Origin: CAZYXO01 sp964651315
GTDB lineage: Bacteria > Bacillota_I > Bacilli_A > RF39 > UBA660
Length of the DNA stretch: 24,153 nucleotides
Direction of reading: 5' to 3'
Assembly: GCA_964651315.1 (NCBI GenBank)
Contig: CAZYXO010000006.1
Span: forward strand, 1 to 24,153
Made by a program: the position numbers and the translations under genes
Shown: positions 21,757 to 24,153 of the stretch, piece after piece
How positions within the stretch are numbered: position 1 is the first letter of the stretch
Layout: every line of letters starts with the position of its first letter
The notes under the pieces: model-generated
Seen by the model: the letters and a program-made list of their open reading frames with translations, nothing else
Databases searched by the model: none
What the model was told of the DNA's origin: nothing

Positions 21757-24153
21757 TTATTTGTTTTCTTCTTCTACTACTTCTTCTTCAAGTACTTCAT
21801 CTGTTTCTAAAACATTTTCAGTATCTTCAGTAGTTAATTCATTAAGTAATCCTTCTTCATTATTAACTGCAAGAGATTCATCTAGTAATTTTTCTTCCAA
21901 AACTTCACTAGGTTCATCATCCATAAATTCTTTTTGAAGCATTAATTCAATATCATTATATTGTTTAGCACCAGTACCTGCTGGGATTAATTTACCAATT
22001 AAAACATTTTCTTTTAATCCGCGTAAGTAATCTGTCTTACCTTTAATAGCAGCATCTGTTAAAACTCTTGTAGTTTCTTGGAATGATGCAGCAGATAAGA
22101 ATGATTCTGTTTCTAAACTTGACTTAGTAATACCAAGCATGATAGGTCTTCCTTTAGCAGGAACTCCACCTTGTAATAAAACTGGTTTATTACCTTCTGT
22201 AAATGCTCTTAGTGAAATTGTTAAATCTTCAACAAATTCAGTATCACCACGTTCAATAATTCTAATTTTATTAATCATACGTTTAACGATTATTTCGATA
22301 TGTTTATCATTAATATCAACACCTTGTAATTTATAAACGCTTTGAATTTCTTTTAAGATATATTCTTGAGCAGTTATTGAATCTGTTACTGCAAGTAATT
22401 CTTTTGGTGCAATTGATCCTTCAGTTAATTTATCTCCTGCTTCAACTGCGTCCCCTACTGCAACACGTAATTTCATATTATAATTAGTTACATGTTCTCT
22501 TATTCCAGCAGTATTTTCCACAACAATTTTATATTTACCATCTTTTTCAGTAATATCGATTACTTTACCAGTAATTTCTGAAACTGTTGCTTTATACTTA
22601 GGTGTTCTTGCTTCGAATAATTCTTCAACTCTTGGTAAACCTTGAGTGATATCATCTCCTCCAGCAACTCCACCTGTATGGAATGTACGCATTGTTAATT
22701 GTGTACCTGGTTCTCCAATTGATTGAGCAGCCATAATACCTACAGCTTCACCTGTTTCAACCAAATTACCAGTTGCAAGGTTACGTCCATAACATTTTTG
22801 ACAAACACCATTAACTGTTTTACAAGTTAAAATACTTCTAATTTCAACTTTTTTAATACCTGCTTTTTTAATTTTAGCAACGATATTTTCTGTAATCATT
22901 TCGCCTTTTTCTAAAATTGTTTCTTTAGTTTCTGGATGAATGATTTTTTGAGCAGTAAATCTTCCTAAAATTCTTTCAAACATACTTTCAATTACAGAAT
23001 TGTCTTTGTCATTTAATAAGTCACAAACTTCAACTCCATTAATTGAACCACAATCATATTCTTTAACAATAATATCTTGAACTACTTCAACTAATCTTCT
23101 TGTTAAATATCCTGAATCAGCAGTACGAAGGGCTGTATCAGCAGAACCTTTTCTTGAACCATGAGTGGACAAGAAGAATTCTGACACTGATAAACCTTCA
23201 ATTAATGAACTTTTGATTGGAATTTCTACGGTTTCACCACTTGGTTTAGCCATAAGTCCACGCATACCAGCAAGTTGTGTAAATTGACTGATTTTACCAC
23301 GTGCTCCACTATTCATCATCATAAATATTGGGTTTTTGTAGTTATTATTACTTATTTTATTTAATGATTTTTTTACTTGATCATTAGCATCAGTCCAAAT
23401 TTCAATAACATTTGCATATCTTTCGGCTTCAGTTATTAAACCTCTTTGATATTGTTTATTGATTTTTTCTACTTTTGCTTGAGATTCATTAATAATACTT
23501 TCTTTTTCTTCACATCTTACAACATCAGTAGCTGATACTGTAATACCAGCAATTGTTGAATATTTAAAACCTAAATCTTTTAACTTATCAAGCATGATAC
23601 TTGTTTCAGTTGTTTTTTCTCTTTTAAATACTTGAGCAATTATTTTTTCTAATGTTTTTTTAATGAAAGGTTGAACGATTTCCATACTTGCAACTACTTC
23701 TGGCAAGTTTGAACCCATTTCTACGAAATATTTATCTGGTGTAATTCCTTCAATATTTTCCGTAGTTCCTTCATTAATGAATGGGAATGTATAAGGAAGT
23801 ATTTCATTAAATATAATTTTACCAGGTGTTGTAATCAAATACTTATCTCTTTGATCATCTTTAAATAATTTATGTTTAAATGAACTTACTGGAAGTGCTA
23901 TTCTTGTATGTAATGACACTTCTTTTCTTTGATAAGCCATTAAAACTTCATTTGAATCTTTAAATGCTCGACCTTCTTCTGGAAGTCCTGCTTCTTCAAT
24001 TGTTAAATAGCAGTTTCCTAATACCATATCCTGACTTGGTGTAACAATTGGTTTTCCATCTTTCGGATTTAAAATATTGTTAGCACCTAACATTAAGATT
24101 CTTGCTTCTGCTTTTGCTTCTTCGGAAAGTGGTACATGGACAGCCATTTGGTC
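21757..24153 (-). CDS. rpoC: RNA polymerase beta-prime subunit, C-terminal two thirds (5' end outside window)
   Basis: The catalytic beta-prime subunit of RNA polymerase. About 798 codons are in the window and the frame stays open to the right edge, where the last two codons read Asp-Gln before MAVHVPLSEEA, the well-known DQMAVHVPLS motif just after the active-site region; the gene therefore begins outside. The zinc-binding cluster (CEEKE near residue 210 of the visible part, later CKTVNGVCQKCYGRN), the bridge-helix and trigger-loop region (REGLMAKPSG-like GLMAKPSGETVEIPI, and GIMAAQSIGEPGTQLTMRTFHTGG) and LITAGTGA-like IPAGTGAKQYNDIEL are present. It ends in a long acidic tail of Glu, Asp, Leu and Asn rather than a conserved end; variable tails are common in Firmicutes. 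rpoB is expected further right. Confidence 0.98.
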   Translation of the reverse strand, partial: DQMAVHVPLSEEAKAEARILMLGANNILNPKDGKPIVTPSQDMVLGNCYLTIEEAGLPEEGRAFKDSNEVLMAYQRKEVSLHTRIALPVSSFKHKLFKDDQRDKYLITTPGKIIFNEILPYTFPFINEGTTENIEGITPDKYFVEMGSNLPEVVASMEIVQPFIKKTLEKIIAQVFKREKTTETSIMLDKLKDLGFKYSTIAGITVSATDVVRCEEKESIINESQAKVEKINKQYQRGLITEAERYANVIEIWTDANDQVKKSLNKISNNNYKNPIFMMMNSGARGKISQFTQLAGMRGLMAKPSGETVEIPIKSSLIEGLSVSEFFLSTHGSRKGSADTALRTADSGYLTRRLVEVVQDIIVKEYDCGSINGVEVCDLLNDKDNSVIESMFERILGRFTAQKIIHPETKETILEKGEMITENIVAKIKKAGIKKVEIRSILTCKTVNGVCQKCYGRNLATGNLVETGEAVGIMAAQSIGEPGTQLTMRTFHTGGVAGGDDITQGLPRVEELFEARTPKYKATVSEITGKVIDITEKDGKYKIVVENTAGIREHVTNYNMKLRVAVGDAVEAGDKLTEGSIAPKELLAVTDSITAQEYILKEIQSVYKLQGVDINDKHIEIIVKRMINKIRIIERGDTEFVEDLTISLRAFTEGNKPVLLQGGVPAKGRPIMLGITKSSLETESFLSAASFQETTRVLTDAAIKGKTDYLRGLKENVLIGKLIPAGTGAKQYNDIELMLQKEFMDDEPSEVLEEKLLDESLAVNNEEGLLNELTTEDTENVLETDEVLEEEVVEEENK

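Overview
The window is strongly AT-rich, uses the standard bacterial code (TGG for Trp, TGA as stop) and carries Gram-positive style ribosome-binding sites. Gene content (rpoC, ruvAB, folD, queA-tgt, SipW-type signal peptides) points to a low-GC Firmicute (Bacillota), most likely an uncultured, gut-type Bacilli lineage. The taxon is inference; no 16S gene is present.

Layout. (1) 1-118, minus: the first 39 codons of an exported protein whose promoter spacer holds a run of eight G. (2) 257-8264, minus: a seven-gene operon for a Tad/type IVc-pilus-like export machine: membrane-anchored secreted protein, 1039-residue Cys-rich secreted protein with a thioester-like head, TadE-like pseudopilin, CpaB, CpaF ATPase, TadB and TadC, closed by a terminator. 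(3) 8378-10967, plus: a CAAX-family membrane protease coupled to a metallophosphoesterase that has lost its metal ligands, then two tandem paralogues of unknown function, the first apparently with a non-AUG start. (4) 11033-15156, minus: an AlbA_2/HATPase-type regulator, queA, tgt (queuosine tRNA modification) and a small pilin-like protein. (5) 15283-16287, plus: an NAD-dependent epimerase/reductase. (6) 16371-18778, minus: ruvA-ruvB-folD. (7) 18852-20927, minus: a 691-residue surface protein ending in a formylglycine-enzyme/C-type-lectin-like domain whose last ~40 codons look like the variable region of a diversity-generating retroelement (DGR). (8) 20928-21515: the same promoter/leader as the gene at 1-118, a structured plus-strand RNA with a strong terminator, and a 25-codon hydrophobic peptide gene facing it. 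(9) 21516-21710, plus: an orphan helix-turn-helix protein, converging on (10) rpoC (minus, 5' end outside the window).

The unusual part is the surface and exposure machinery: a Tad-like apparatus with a putative covalent adhesin, and two surface proteins driven by near-identical promoters with G-rich spacers, one of them probably hypervariable by DGR. Together they suggest a lineage that varies its surface both by switching and by targeted mutagenesis. No reverse transcriptase, template repeat, prepilin, prepilin peptidase, SipW or sortase gene is visible here, so partners must lie outside the window.
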